Source: Corbicula japonica (lineage: Eukaryota > Mollusca > Bivalvia > Venerida > Cyrenidae). Taken from it: a DNA stretch of 64,000 bases. Positions 35,783 to 47,274 of this stretch are shown here, one piece after another (within the stretch, counting starts at the first letter, position 1; each line of letters opens with the position of its first letter). The stretch is from the NCBI GenBank assembly GCA_038501625.1, contig JAZAYU010000175.1:950001-1014000 (forward strand), written 5' to 3'. Below the pieces are notes generated by a model. That model saw only the letters and a list, made by a program, of their open reading frames with translations, did not search any database and was not told where the DNA came from. The position numbers and the translations under genes are program-made.

Positions 35783-36080
35783 TCCCAGTAAGCATTTCAT
35801 ATTGGTCCAATATGGGCCCCATATTGTTTTCCATATAGGCCCAAGATGTTCAAACCATGATGGCCCCAGATGGGATTTGCAACCGGGATTTAAGTGGGTC
35901 CCATGTGGGCTGAAATAAGGGTCCCATGTTGGCCCTTTCTGGGCTAATGTGGTCCTACTAAAGGGTCCCATGTGGGCTCTGTCTGGGATAATGTGGAATG
36001 TGGACCTACATAAGGATCCCATGTGGGCTCTGTCTGGGCTAATGTGGGCCTACATGGGCATGCAGAATGCATTAATGGGC
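35783..36080. repeat. Left subterminal repeats of the 5.1-kb insertion
   Basis: Short repeats of the form GGGTCCCATGTGGGCTCTGT followed by CTGGGCTAATGTGG recur at about 35896, 35922, 35961 and 36016 with ~40-55 bp spacing, preceded by CCAATATGGGCCCCATATTG. Such arrays often serve as transposase binding sites. The open frames on both strands here are translations of the array. Confidence 0.7.
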
Positions 36081-36979
36081 CCTGTATATGGACCCATTCA
36101 AGATCCTACAATAGAAATTCAGTTAAAGCATCCATTTTGGACATTATAAGTTGAATACAAAAACAACATAATATTTACCATTTGAACAATTTATTAAGTC
36201 TTCATTATGAATTTGGTTTGAAACAATACTAAATCTGCATTAATTTATATGGATCTAGCATATAACACACACATTATGCATATATGTAAGGTATATATAG
36301 TCATGAAATGCTAAATGCCACATATAAAATTGACCACAAGTAAATTATGTTGATATTTGGTAAATGAAAGCCATATTTTTAGAATAAATCTCAAAATTTT
36401 AACAGAGGTACTGCATGACTAGATACATCTTTAAAACAAATACATATAATTCAAACTATCTTCCAAAAAAGTAATTTTGTACAACTGAAACTACAATAAA
36501 GATTTTAACACAAATATGTAAACAGCAGCAAGAAAAATCAAAACAATTACAAAATAAAAATAAGTATAGCATTTTCCAAATGTGGTAGCTAAAACTGGCA
36601 ACTCTGAATTAAACACGAGCTGTCGTTAGGACAGTGTGCACGACTATATGCTGCGTTTTATTAGGAATGAATGCATTAATAGTCTCTCTCTATGGATTTC
36701 AATGCGAGACACAGATACATTTCTAACCAAAATATCCACACAGTATCATGGTTCCCACCAGATTAAAGAAAATCCCAAACATTTCCTTTACACAGAACTA
36801 GTTTTACACAGCAATTTCAAAAGTACTATACGATATTCCGTAAAATATAACTTCTTTCAAGCATGAGAGAAAAAAGTCTCACACATGAGAAAAAAGTCTT
36901 ACAGAAGGGAGACAAAAGGTGCAAATCCCTTTGCTTTTCATAATCGAAGTTTATTCATTAAAGGCTGGCATTTCATTTC
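36081..36979. other. Non-coding interior of the insertion, left part
   Basis: AT-rich with a short GAGAAAAAAGTCTCACA / GAGAAAAAAGTCTTACA direct repeat near 36870. No coding sequence recognised. Confidence 0.45.
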
Positions 36980-37177
36980 TTAACCCTTTACTCCATGGAT
37001 ACGCCTTTATCACATGGATGACCAGTGTAGATCCAGATCAGCCGACACATCTGTGCTGTCTGATCAGGATCTACACTGTTCACTTACTGGTCAGAAAAAA
37101 ACTTAATGAATCTATGGCGACAAGTGTAGATCCTGATCAGACTGTACAGATGCCATAACCATAGAATAAAGGGATAA
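36980..37177. mobile_element. TTAA-flanked MITE with GTGTAGATCCxGATCAG hairpins
   Basis: TTAA (36980-36983) precedes CCCTTTACTCCATGG, and CCATAGAATAAAGGG precedes ATAA (37174-37177). The ends are inverted repeats starting CCCTTTA. Inside, AGTGTAGATCCAGATCAG and CTGATCAGGATCTACACTG fold back, and a third copy follows. CCC..GGG ends at TTAA resemble piggyBac-derived MITEs. The open frame across it is repeat sequence. Confidence 0.6.
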
Positions 37178-37339
37178 TGACATTTTATTAGTTTTAAAAG
37201 ATGCTATTAAATATATAAACCGATGTCGTAATATGTTAAAATAATTAAAATGGCTAATCGTAGAAGCTCCACATAAGTTTCATATTGCTGTTATGACATA
37301 CAAAGCTCTTCATAGAATTACACCTGAATACAAAAATGC

Positions 37340-37680
37340 ACTTTCAAAAATGGGCAAAAGTCCATCTTGACACAAACAAGTTGTCATCAACACAAGTGTG
37401 TTGTCTTCAGCAATATAATTTGAAAGTTTCATGAAGAAATATTGAGAAATGGCCAAGTTATAGCTTGAACATTAAGTTTTCATTAAAAAATCCAAGTACA
37501 AAAAAGGGGCATAACTCCATCAAATGTGACCTTGACCTATAGAATTTGGCATCGTCATGAGCGTATTGTCATAAGCAATATAATTTGAAAGTTTCATAAA
37601 GTAATATTAAGAAATGGCAAAGTTATAGCCAATGTTAAGTTTTCGTGACGGACGGACAGTGCGATCCCTATGTATCGCCA
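37340..37680. repeat. Bivalve-type tandem repeat, two ~150-bp units
   Basis: Two units share AGCAATATAATTTGAAAGTTTCATxAAG, AATATTxAGAAATGGC and AAGTTATAGC. Between them lie GGGGCATAACTCC and GTGACCTTGACC, and a GACGGACGGACAG tail follows. This repeat type is frequent in bivalve introns and intergenic DNA. Confidence 0.7.
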
Positions 37681-38035
37681 TTTCTTCGAAAGGGTGACAC
37701 AAAAAACGGAATACCTAAAACAAACATTATAATTGTTGATATAAAGACATGGAATTCAATAACAGAAATCACCAGAAATTCAGTCTCTTTTAATGCCTTT
37801 TAGTATAATTACCAACTATCTTTAATGAGTAATTACAGCACATTATAAAACACAGGTGTTGCTCTTCATTATATTGTCGGTCATGCATTTTGAATGTTTA
37901 ATATTGCTATTTTGTCATTGTAAATATGCAAGTACATTTTGCCTTTTATGTATTTGCATAATTAATGTTATGGAAAATAAACATAGAATTACTATTATAA
38001 CCATGCTCATTCGTTCAAGAAATGTTAAATTATCA

Positions 38036-39715
38036 TTATCTCCGGTGGTATAGCAACATGGATGCACTGTATTTACATGAATTAAATATTACTGTCACTG
38101 TAACTACTGTCATTTGTTGTTGCACGGATTTCATTAGACCGTTTTTTCTGCCATCTTCCCGATCCCGCGCTCCCAACAGCCATCTCCTTCCCTCCACCTC
38201 CATGTTCTTCTTATTTGACTGGTTGGTAGGATTTTTTTGAAGACACCCTGAAAAAAATTTCAATCATTTATTTTACTAAAATTAATAATAGTGAAAATTT
38301 TAAACGAGCACAAAATTATCATATTATGAAACAGTTTTTATTATTAGTGCTGTCTTGTATAATAAATAAAAGCCCCAAGAACACGTACACATACATCTAT
38401 CAGAACAAAATAAAGTTTACACGTCCATCGTTTCTGAAGAAATTTGTAACTTTCTCCCATAAAGAGTTCTCACAAACGGTAGACGGGTTTGAACTCATGA
38501 ACCACTCAAATTGACATTAATGTTACAATACAAAAAGACTTACTAAACAGCACAGATATTATCTTTAGGTTCCCGAAAGGAAGCTGTCCTTTCTTCCGCT
38601 GAAAGTTGTATTTCATTGTCAGGTTTCTTGTCATGACTTCTTTCAATATACGATTGACAGTGTCCTTGATACTTGACCCACCATACATGGAGAGGTATTT
38701 GACCTGAAATCCAGTAAATACACTGTGCTATTGAAAATATGCAAGTGACTTTCTTGTATCTTATAAGAATCTTTCATTGGTTGCAGTTGCGGATAAGAAT
38801 ATCTTGCTCAATAGTAACATTTCACGGTAACTTGACAGAGCCTCGCAAAAACAGTTACCAGAGATCGATCCACAAATGAAGTCAATGATGGATTCCTTTT
38901 TGCATATCATGTTCTACTAATACTAACAGAACTAAAATAAAAACAATCACTTTCCTTTAAGTGCTATTTTCTTGTAGTAGTTGTACAATTTTTCATAAAA
39001 GGAGTTCACTCTGACATCATTAAGACCACTATAGTCATCTTTGGCTTAAGAAGAAATTTTCCGGCACTGACAAAATTTGCAGGAATCCTGATCTGGTATA
39101 CAAGAAATTCACCGCTGATATTTCTCCATTTTGTTCACAAATGAAATGTGCCAAGTGCTTTTTTGTTTCTTGTTAAAACAGATAAACATGTAACAAAGAA
39201 ATGAGGTACTGCTAAGTAAAACATATAGCATGTGAATTTATTCATAGCAGAGATAATAATAGTGAATGTGCATCAAAACCTGATGTCCTGTTGACCTTTA
39301 ACTTTCAAATATGACCTTAAAAATAAGCATAAGCATACACAAAAAACAACAGACAGATGGAAAATAGCAATCATATAGTACCTGAACTGTCTTTGGACTG
39401 GTAGGGGAATAACCGTTTATTGATGTAAAGTTTACTATTTTGTTTTACGTTTAATAGGATACCGGATAACCCTTTTTAAAAACTTTATATAATATTCTTA
39501 CCACAGATGAAAAGCTCTCCGGTACACGGAGTGTTCATCCAGGTGATTCATGTCCTTTACAGTTGTAAGAGGGAAATTTAATCCATCTGGGAGACACGCT
39601 GGACTGTCGTCTGCTGTAGCGCCTCCTTTCGAAAGAATCAGCTTTAGAAGACGATTGTTTTCTTTCACATCCTCCCTCAAAGATTCAAGCATAGTAAATA
39701 TGCGAGAATCACCTG
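38036..39715 (-). pseudogene. DUF4806-domain protein gene, 3' exons, one frameshift
   Basis: Three minus-strand exons fit together. Exon 1 is 39715-39502, with a TTTTTTTCAG acceptor and a GTAAGA donor. It encodes SRIFTMLESLREDVKENNRL (a coiled coil) followed by LPDGLNFPLTTVKDMNHLDE, the start of DUF4806 (PF16064). Exon 2 is 38703-38544 (TTTCAG acceptor, GTAAGT donor) and encodes VKYLSMYGGSSIKDTVNRIL and onward, the GG-S-KD core. Exon 3 is 38247-38036 (TTTTTTCAG acceptor) and encodes KNPTNQ, then EVEGRRWLLGARDREDGRK and a stop. The exon 2-3 phase is compatible. In exon 1 a one-base loss near 39530 shifts the frame; past it the second frame reads RVPESFSSV and joins exon 2 in phase. The protein function is unknown. 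No 5' exon or start codon was established. Confidence 0.7.
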
Positions 39716-40249
39716 CTGAAAAAAATTTAATTTCAAAATGAATCCTAACGTTTCTAGACAAAATTATTAATTTAAAATAAAGCAATTCTCTACAACAAAC
39801 TTTTAAGTTAACCATAATGTTTTGTCATTTGGTAATGTTTTAAAGCATACATGCTGACTAGAAGAAATTACTTAATATCCAGTGGCAGTATTTTCACAGT
39901 ATGTATTTAATTGTTGGTTATCTACTACGATACATATCATGTTGTGAGACAAGCCTATCACTTCACTCTACATAATTGTTAATAAATTATAAAATCTACT
40001 AGTTAATAAATTTTGTCAAAGCTAGGCAGGCAATCAACTGAGCCAGTTGTTGGTAGCACTTGCATATGTGTGTAGCCTTCGACCTAACCCTTCGGTATCG
40101 CTTCCAATAAGCAGGCGAAGACAGTATTCATTGTAAAATTGAGTTTAAAAAGTCGCGAAATTATATGACATTTCATGTCTGCTTCAAAATCTACAAATCA
40201 TAGATTACTTTATAACAAATAAAACATAATTATTACCTCAAACTGGAAA

Positions 40250-40395
40250 ATAAGTCACTTAATTGCTTATCTATTTTGGAGAAAACACTGGCACCTATAG
40301 CTTTCACTTTTGCCGCGGTTAATGTTGGCGTATGCTCACATTGGCGAACGGTGAGAGGCGTAAAAAATCTTATGCGTGGAGATTAATTTGCGCGA
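40250..40395 (-). other. Possible upstream exon of the DUF4806 gene
   Basis: The minus strand has a stop-free stretch with a coiled-coil-like end, KAIGASVFSKIDKQLSDLF, running into SSL and a GTAATA donor. Its phase does not match exon 1 at 39715 and no start codon is visible. It may be chance, or a further broken or missing exon may lie between. Confidence 0.2.
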
Positions 40396-40519
40396 ATAAT
40401 ATGCGATGTTTTTATATTTTAATTAAGTCATATCAATAGTTATTTAAAAAATAATACCGAATACAGGAGCATTTTATTAATAGAAATATTTTAATGAAAC
40501 AAAAAATTAAATAAACAAA

Positions 40520-40863
40520 CGCGCTCCTGCTGGCTACGGCACTACGGGCCCAATACGGGTCCCGTATTACGGCACCCGTTTATCGCTATATGGGACCAAC
40601 CTTGGTCCAGTATTACAAAACATTTTACCTTAATTGAGCGAACATAACATAATCTTATTAAAACATTGAATAAATCGTTTCCACACAACTTTTAGGTCAT
40701 TTATGACTATAATTATGTGTCCCAGCTATCAGCACAATATATATGGGACACATATGGGTCCGATATGGGCAGATATTGCCTTTATGGGTCCCATATAGGT
40801 CCATTATAAACATTATGCCCGGATACAGCCCATATGGGCCCCATTTGGTCATGCTGGCTGGGG
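40520..40863. repeat. Right subterminal repeats of the 5.1-kb insertion
   Basis: GGGCCCAATACGGGTCCCGTATT, ATATGGGACCAA, ATATATGGGACACATATGGG, TATGGGTCCCATATAGGTCC and CATATGGGCCCCATTTGG lead to the end ATGCTGGCTGGGG. A second TGCTGGCTACGG at 40528 may be the end of an internal or nested copy. Confidence 0.65.
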
Positions 40864-41030
40864 TTATGTTTAGTATCTATCGGTAAAAAATTGTTCTGGC
40901 CATCTTACAGTTGAATTTTGTTCTTAATTTATAAATGTGATATTTAATAACTGTATCTTATATTTATGCATCAATGAACTTTAACTCCTGTATTGTTTTT
41001 TTTCTTCTGTATACGTAATAAACTCCTTTA

Positions 41031-43434
41031 TTTGAAGTGTATTAATAACAAGAAATATCTTTAAAAAAGATAAACGGCGTCGACTGTATATGAAATGATG
41101 CATTTTGTAGCTGGTATTATTCAATCATCTTGATTTACGTGTAAATTAAATAATTTCATTGTGAATCCTTCACAATGACTTAATAGCGGATCCGAAGTTT
41201 TTTCGCGTAACATATTACACGTAGTTGCCAGATTTAAGTCAAGTAAGCACATTGTAAAATCCTCAGTCGCGATAAAGAATGAGTTTTATATAAGAAACGT
41301 ATTGTAAAAGGCATTGGTTGTGTTTATTCTTAAAACATAATGTATCAGATGATATATCAATTGCTGAAAGAATAAAATATATTTAGTGAAGACTTCAAGA
41401 CTTAAATAGCGAACTCATTGTTTATATCGCGTAGCATGTTATATACAGCTGACCGGTTTAAGAGACGGGTAAACATTTCAATTTCTGAAAGAGCTGGGAT
41501 AAATTTCCAATAACTAAATACTCAAAAATATTACAATAATTCAAGCTCGCAGATTGTATTACTTAAATTTTCAGCTTTACAGTGAAAGTGTAACATCGTT
41601 TTCTTTAAGCCATTTCCACTTACTTTCACTTTCATTTTGTATAGGTTGATATAAAAGAGTGACTGTATTGTTGTTGACAAAAAATCCTAGACAATGACGA
41701 GTACTGTAGTGTGCCTCATTTCAACATCTTTCAACACAAGAGAATAAAAGATATAAACGTCACAGCAATAATCGTTTCAAACAGTGTATTAACTAATTGT
41801 TTAACAATCCCACTAGATATCTCTTTACCCTGCTAGATGCCTCTCCGGTGGAAATAGCTACCAATCGAAATAGTTTATTTAATTTTCCCGCTGCATTATA
41901 ATATAATACGAGTGTTATTTACAACACTTCATTGGTTAATAAATTAGGTCAAAAGTGAGCTTAGACAGCTAACGCCGAAAAATGTCATAGCGAGAGGTCT
42001 TTGCGTGCTCGATAATCTATTTTATTACTTGAGGATAGCTTGATTGTGAAAATATAGTAAAATAATAAAATACCGTTTGTTTTTCCTCACAAATGTTTTT
42101 ATCATCATCATTGTCAGTAAAACATTCAAACAGATGTTTATGTAGTATCGTAATGTCATTGAATTTTATTTTCTCTAAATAAAATAACGTATATCAGAGG
42201 AATTGAAGAATTTTATTGATGAAAACCATAAAACGCTTTAAGAATATTGACATTTTTATTTCAATTAAGCGGGAAATAATCCCATAGGATGTGATTAGAT
42301 GCCGCTTGTTTGATTCTTACTTTCCATATTGCGAGCAAACGAATTCCTTTGGGATCGGTTTCGGGAGAAATGTTACATCTAATGTTTTAACTTACACATT
42401 TTTCATTTTGCTTTAGCGTATATCATATTTATTTCTAAGAAGTCCTCAAAAAACAACAACACTCTATTTAATTATTTATTCATGTTTATGCACAAGTATT
42501 GATGTCACCAAGAAATGCTGAACGCGAAAAAAACAACAACTTATGAACATTTCTGTGAAAATGAAATTTCACCATTTTATTTCCTGGAACTACAAAGACC
42601 AGACAAACGCTTCTTTGATATTGGTACTGGTGTGCGATTATTTCATAGATGAAATGCATGAAATGAAACTTTCTTGAACAATTACTCCATCCAAAATGAT
42701 TTTTATTGAATGTAACCATATGGGAAATAATCCTGTGCGAGTTATTGTATCCTTAAATTATTCTGATCTCATAATCTGTTGCGCGAAATCCTGCGCAGTC
42801 GTCGTAATTACGTAAGTAGAGAAATACCTTAATAACGCATTATCTAAGGCCAGACTTAAAATACTCTTTGTTTCCGCATCTGACATAGGCAGATATAGTA
42901 TGGGTAGGTAGGTAGATACAAATATTTTTTTATTTAACATTTGTCACTATAATGATCTACATTTAGAAATTCTAGGATTAACTCCAAGGGGAATACCAAA
43001 ACTCTAAAATTTAAATATATAGGTAGCAAGTTTACAGTCATGTACTATAGATGAATTTCTGCAAAATGACCAAGTCGTCCTTGTTATAAGCCTGTCCAGG
43101 AATAGTGCTATACAAATTTAACATTTTGACAATGAAAATGACAAATATGAAAATTTTAAGTACTGTAATTATTATTTATTTAATATAGATATATTCAGGT
43201 ACTGATCATCTTAGTGTTGCAAAATTTTTAACATAAAGCAGAAAACACTCTTTTGCAAATCAAGTGTTGCAAACAGGACAGCCTTTGCTTTCAATGTCCC
43301 TATCATCAACAGGCTAAACAAATTCGTCATCAATGTCACACATTGTAAACTTTGTTGACAATATACAAATTTGCTTAGATACATGTACAAAAAACGACTG
43401 GTGTCTCCATTTTTAACAGAGACGCAGAGTGTTC
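41031..43434. other. Spacer between the two segmental-duplication copies
   Basis: AT-rich; no supportable gene. It holds an ISRE-like/TATA pair near 41.63 kb (separate entry). Frames of up to 77 codons have no domain. Confidence 0.45.
41624..41657 (+). promoter_or_regulatory. ISRE-like motif next to a TATA box
   Basis: TTTCACTTTCATTTT (41624-41638; reverse complement GAAAGTGAAA, the IRF/ISRE core) is followed 12 bp later by TATAAAAG (41650-41657). A further GTGAAAGTG lies at 41582. No convincing downstream gene was found; the first ATG gives only a short frame. Chance in AT-rich DNA is possible. Confidence 0.25.
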
Positions 43435-43590
43435 CCTGGATTACTGACTTCGCGAAAGGCCAAAATGATTGCTGGTCATTTGGTCCGATGAGCAATAAAA
43501 TTCTGCCGAATCGTAAGAAAAACTGCCGACGGTAAAAAAGACGGAAATAATATTGCAACATGTTTAGTTTTTGTCTTTTTCGGTACATTT
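43435..43590 (-). repeat. Diverged repeat, inverted relative to 44175-44275
   Basis: Shares CGCGAAAGGC, GGTCCGATG, TCTGCCG and AAAGACGG with the reverse complement of 44175-44275. The 125-codon frame on the minus strand here lies largely in repeat sequence and I do not accept it as a gene. Confidence 0.4.
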
Positions 43591-44174
43591 GTTTGATACA
43601 AAGTATGAAACTTGTATTAAATTTTATTTCAGTTTAACAAACTTTCTCCAATAAAACTTAAAACACTAGTTTTTGCTTATACAGAGTTCATTTTGTTACA
43701 GAAAAACAAATAAGAAAATGGTTGAGATGTACATGTTATCCTATATTTATTACGCTACTTCCGGTTTATCAAAGATAACATACTTCGACTTTCGACTGCC
43801 TGTCTTTTACACAAATTCGCACTTTTATCCCATGAAACTTCGTTAGACTTTCATTTTATTGTTTCCGTGTGATGAAAATCAACACAGGCAACACAGCCAT
43901 TTTAAATTTCGATAAAATCGAAACTGAATAGCCTAGATCCCGGCATTTGCTCTGCGATTCGTGAAATGTCCCAAATTTGAGCACAGAATATCCTCTGCCA
44001 ACGCTCAGCCCAAACATTATTTTACATTACATGGCCGTTAGATGATGTTATATGTATCGAATTCGCGATTTGAAAATAGAAATCAGGCAACGAATCACAA
44101 ATCATTTTACTGTGACTGAAGGGAAGTAACCCGAGTTTAAGAAGAGCAACTGGTTGCTTCCCTTACTGATTTAA

Positions 44175-44275
44175 AGTCGCCGGACAGAAAGACGGAGGAC
44201 ATGCAACATTTTATCGGACTGAAGCAAAATCTGTCGGACCTTTCCGATGGTCCGACGCCTTTCGCGAGGTATGGG
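44175..44275 (+). repeat. Diverged repeat with a perfect 8-bp-arm hairpin
   Basis: GGACAGAAAGACGGAGGACATG, then GTCGGACCTTTCCGATGGTCCGAC (44233-44256, perfect inverted arms), then GCCTTTCGCGAGG. GC is clearly above the surroundings. Confidence 0.5.
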
Positions 44276-47274
44276 TTATCGCCAAGCGTCTGATAACAAC
44301 CGACTGCTCTTAGACTAAATTAAATACTTGCTTGCGACCGGTTTCGTATTCAATCGGGTATATTATCCATTAACGAAGATTCCTTACTTAAATATTAATT
44401 CTTAATTTAGAAGGGGAAATGGAAGTACCTTTTGTACATGACATCTTTTGTGTTCCTAAATTCTTAGAATTAAAAGAAGTCGGTGTGATTTTATTGCAAT
44501 GGGAAATGTAATGCGGTATAGCTTTCAGTCGTTTTTATCTAAGGTCGGAAGATATGTGTTAAATCCTCGAAAGCCATTTTTAAAAATAAAGACACATCCC
44601 AGCCAAAGTTCCATTAGGCATTGTCTTTCTCTTTTGATCTACAAAAGATGTCACGCAATGCAAGTACGGACAGTGACATTCTGAAAAAAAGTATATTAAG
44701 TCAATTAGTTCTTAATTCACGCAGTATCTATATTTGTTTCGGTGCTAAGGAACTGTGTTTCACGCTCAAACATTTTCATTAATGTGATGTCAGTCTTCTT
44801 TATGATCTTATTTTTGTTTAACGTGTGTTCAATACGTGACGTCATTCTTCTTTATGACCTTAATTTTGTTAAAATGAGGCTTTATTTTGACCTGATCAAC
44901 TGGCCGTTAAAAGTAAACCAGTAAAAGTAAAAGTAATTTAGAGTACTTTATATTTGCACGATATAATCATTTTTTCATCAAAACATTTTGCAGTTATAAA
45001 TTCAAATCTATGAAGAAGTGTTCACATTAGCGTTTTCGGCTGTTGTTTAAACCATTTTACTTTAATTGCTAATTTTTCATCTGTTTATTACTAGTGCATG
45101 CTTTGTTTAAACCAAGTCAAACTAAATTTTAAGGAATACTTCCTCTCTCACATATTTGATGCCACACAGTACTTTACACACATAATTAAATAATACTGTT
45201 ACATAATGAATAATATTATACGAATGATTAACTATACATGTAGACCGCATCACAAATAGGAATGTTGAACTTGCAAAACTTTGTATAATAACTTTGTAAG
45301 GTTTACATTTTGACAACTATTTAGCCTTGGTTCGTTTTATTTGGTATTTAATATAATCGCTGCAACTTTCCTAAAGTACGTCTGTTGTGGTTTTTAATAA
45401 AGGCCATATCTTCAGTCTGATGAATATTTCGCTCAAATAACAGACATATTTATATTTGATCTTATGGCTTGAAGTAGAGTGTTAACCTGTGAATTCTGTC
45501 ACACTGTTTTTCTAAATAGCGTAAAGCATTTGCCAGGAAGACAGTCCGTGAATAAGAATCATACTAGTTATTGTAATATTCATTAGTTATTATGATTATA
45601 TACATGTAATAAAGTAATTTACATTTTTTAAACACCAAGAAATATGTGTGCACGACTTATTTTCAAATTATCCATGATTTGCCTTTGAGCCGCCGGATAA
45701 GTTTATAATTTTAAAATAGTGTGACAAAAACAGTGAATATAAAATGGTTTACCATAGCTTCAAAAGAGGGAACATACCAACTTATTTTACTAAGACAACT
45801 TTATTATTCACGGGGATACATATTAAAAATGCTCTAAGTATTGGTCACACACTAAAACGAAAGAAAGCACATTTGTATCAGAACCTTAAAATACCCGTAT
45901 GAAATCGAAGAAAGCGATTTAATTTCGCAAAAGTACAACACTGTTCCCCTAGACCAATGTTCCTCCTCACGGTAACATAGCATTTATTCATTCAGCTAAA
46001 ACAGGCAACCATAAACACAAAGTATAATATCAACTATACATGGACTATCCACCAGACGCATGAATTGCATCAGCCGGAATTAACATGAATCTAAAGGTTT
46101 GTTTCATTTTTAGATTTTCATTTCATGTGGAAAATCATTTTCCACTTTTCGCCATTTAATACAAAAACTATCTGATAAAATCGTGCAGAAAATGACAATA
46201 TCCGTGAAAAAAGTTATTTATTATTTATGAACTGAAAACTGATATCTGATGCAGATATATCGGTTCCTGTGGTACTAAGAGAACAAATCGACGGTTATTT
46301 GTTTTTGCTCTGCTGCGAATTAAAAAAACGCATTTTATGAAGTTTATGTCTATTGTAAATAAAAAATGACATTTTTTATATATAGGTAGAATACCGGTTA
46401 ATGATATCAGACAGAAATCCATTCTGTTTCATTTTCAGATTTCACGACGAAACATTAAAAAAGAATATGCCATGCCATAATTCGAATCAACATGGTACAT
46501 GTACTAAAGGATTGCTTATTACAGGCCAAGCATTAGATTGCTTCATACATGTTTGAACATTATTTTCAGTTTAAATTATGCGATACGGACAGTTTTTTGT
46601 CGTGTATCACCCAGTGTTTTCTAGCAAATAATAACCTATATTTTGATAACTCTTTATACATGTATTTCTATGATTCCGATGGCTTAAGTATATTTACAAA
46701 AGCACGAATTTAAACGCAGAATGAAACATTTTCACTCCACTATAGAGAAAAACAATAACACATTTTTTTCCTTTGCATACATCCTCTAATACCATGGGAT
46801 TAAACAAAATTTAATAACAACAAACTACTATCATTTTATCTTAATGCATACAATGAATCAGATTTGAATATATCTAATGCAGGGCTATGATTTATTTATA
46901 GGCAAAGGCGACTGGGCACTGAAGAGCTTGATAATGAACAAGTCATTTTTTCTCCGAATCTGCATAAGTAATTTGGGAATTCATATCACTTTTTCACAAT
47001 AATAATCATATTTTTATGACGGTTTTATGACACTGAAATGCATATCGGATATTGTTATTTAATTTGGGAAATCAACAGGACGAACATTATATATCTGACA
47101 TTACCGCGAGAGAGCTTCAGATATCAAACAAAAACTAGCTAAACACGGAGTTTCTGTTTTAAATAAGATTGCTTTCATTCCGCCTAATTAACTTAAGCCA
47201 TAATAAATCAATTTACATGTACAAGATAAATTATATAACAAGCGATTTCGTTTCATGTGGTTATTTGATTATAT

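Larger units (their letters stand above)
35783..40863. mobile_element. 5.1-kb insertion carrying a DUF4806 gene, absent from the paralogous site
   Basis: Duplication copy 2 reads straight from GTAATTTAGAAGG into TTTGCAGTATCTATCGG at 50100. Copy 1 has ~5.1 kb between the same flanks. The ends are similar inverted sequences, TCCCAGTAAGCAT on the left and ATGCTGGCTGGGG on the right. Both are followed inward by ATGGGCCC/GGGTCCCATAT-type subterminal repeats. A clean target duplication is not evident; a degenerate one of ~8 bp is possible. Inside there are exons of a DUF4806 protein (minus strand), a TTAA-flanked MITE and a bivalve-type tandem repeat, but no transposase. It is most simply a non-autonomous DNA transposon with cargo, superfamily unassigned. 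Confidence 0.7.
31205..41030 (+). repeat. Segmental duplication copy 1 (interrupted by a 5.1-kb insertion)
   Basis: 31205-35780 and 40864-41030 match 44357-50292 in the same orientation, about 13 kb apart. Good anchors are TATTATCCxTTAACGAAGATTCC (31220/44370), GGCAAAGGCGACTGGGC (33590/46900), GAACAATTTCGAATAATxACC (33925/48140), CATTTACTCTTTATGAACTC (34615/48975) and TATCTATCGGT (40875/50109). Divergence and many indels show it is old. The longest frame in the window (33579-33983, minus, 134 codons) lies here, but its counterpart in copy 2 is destroyed and it shows no domain. Confidence 0.8.

Noticed and set aside
35714..36149. Frames of 102 and 66 codons on opposite strands near 36 kb
   Set aside because: They are translations of the GGGTCCCATGTGGGCT tandem array; repeats of ~50 bp keep frames open artificially.
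40020..40110. CTGGCTCAGTTGATTG on the minus strand, box A-like
   Set aside because: No box B downstream and no tRNA fold.
43211..43588. 125-codon minus-strand frame
   Set aside because: It overlaps a diverged repeat and has no domain signature.
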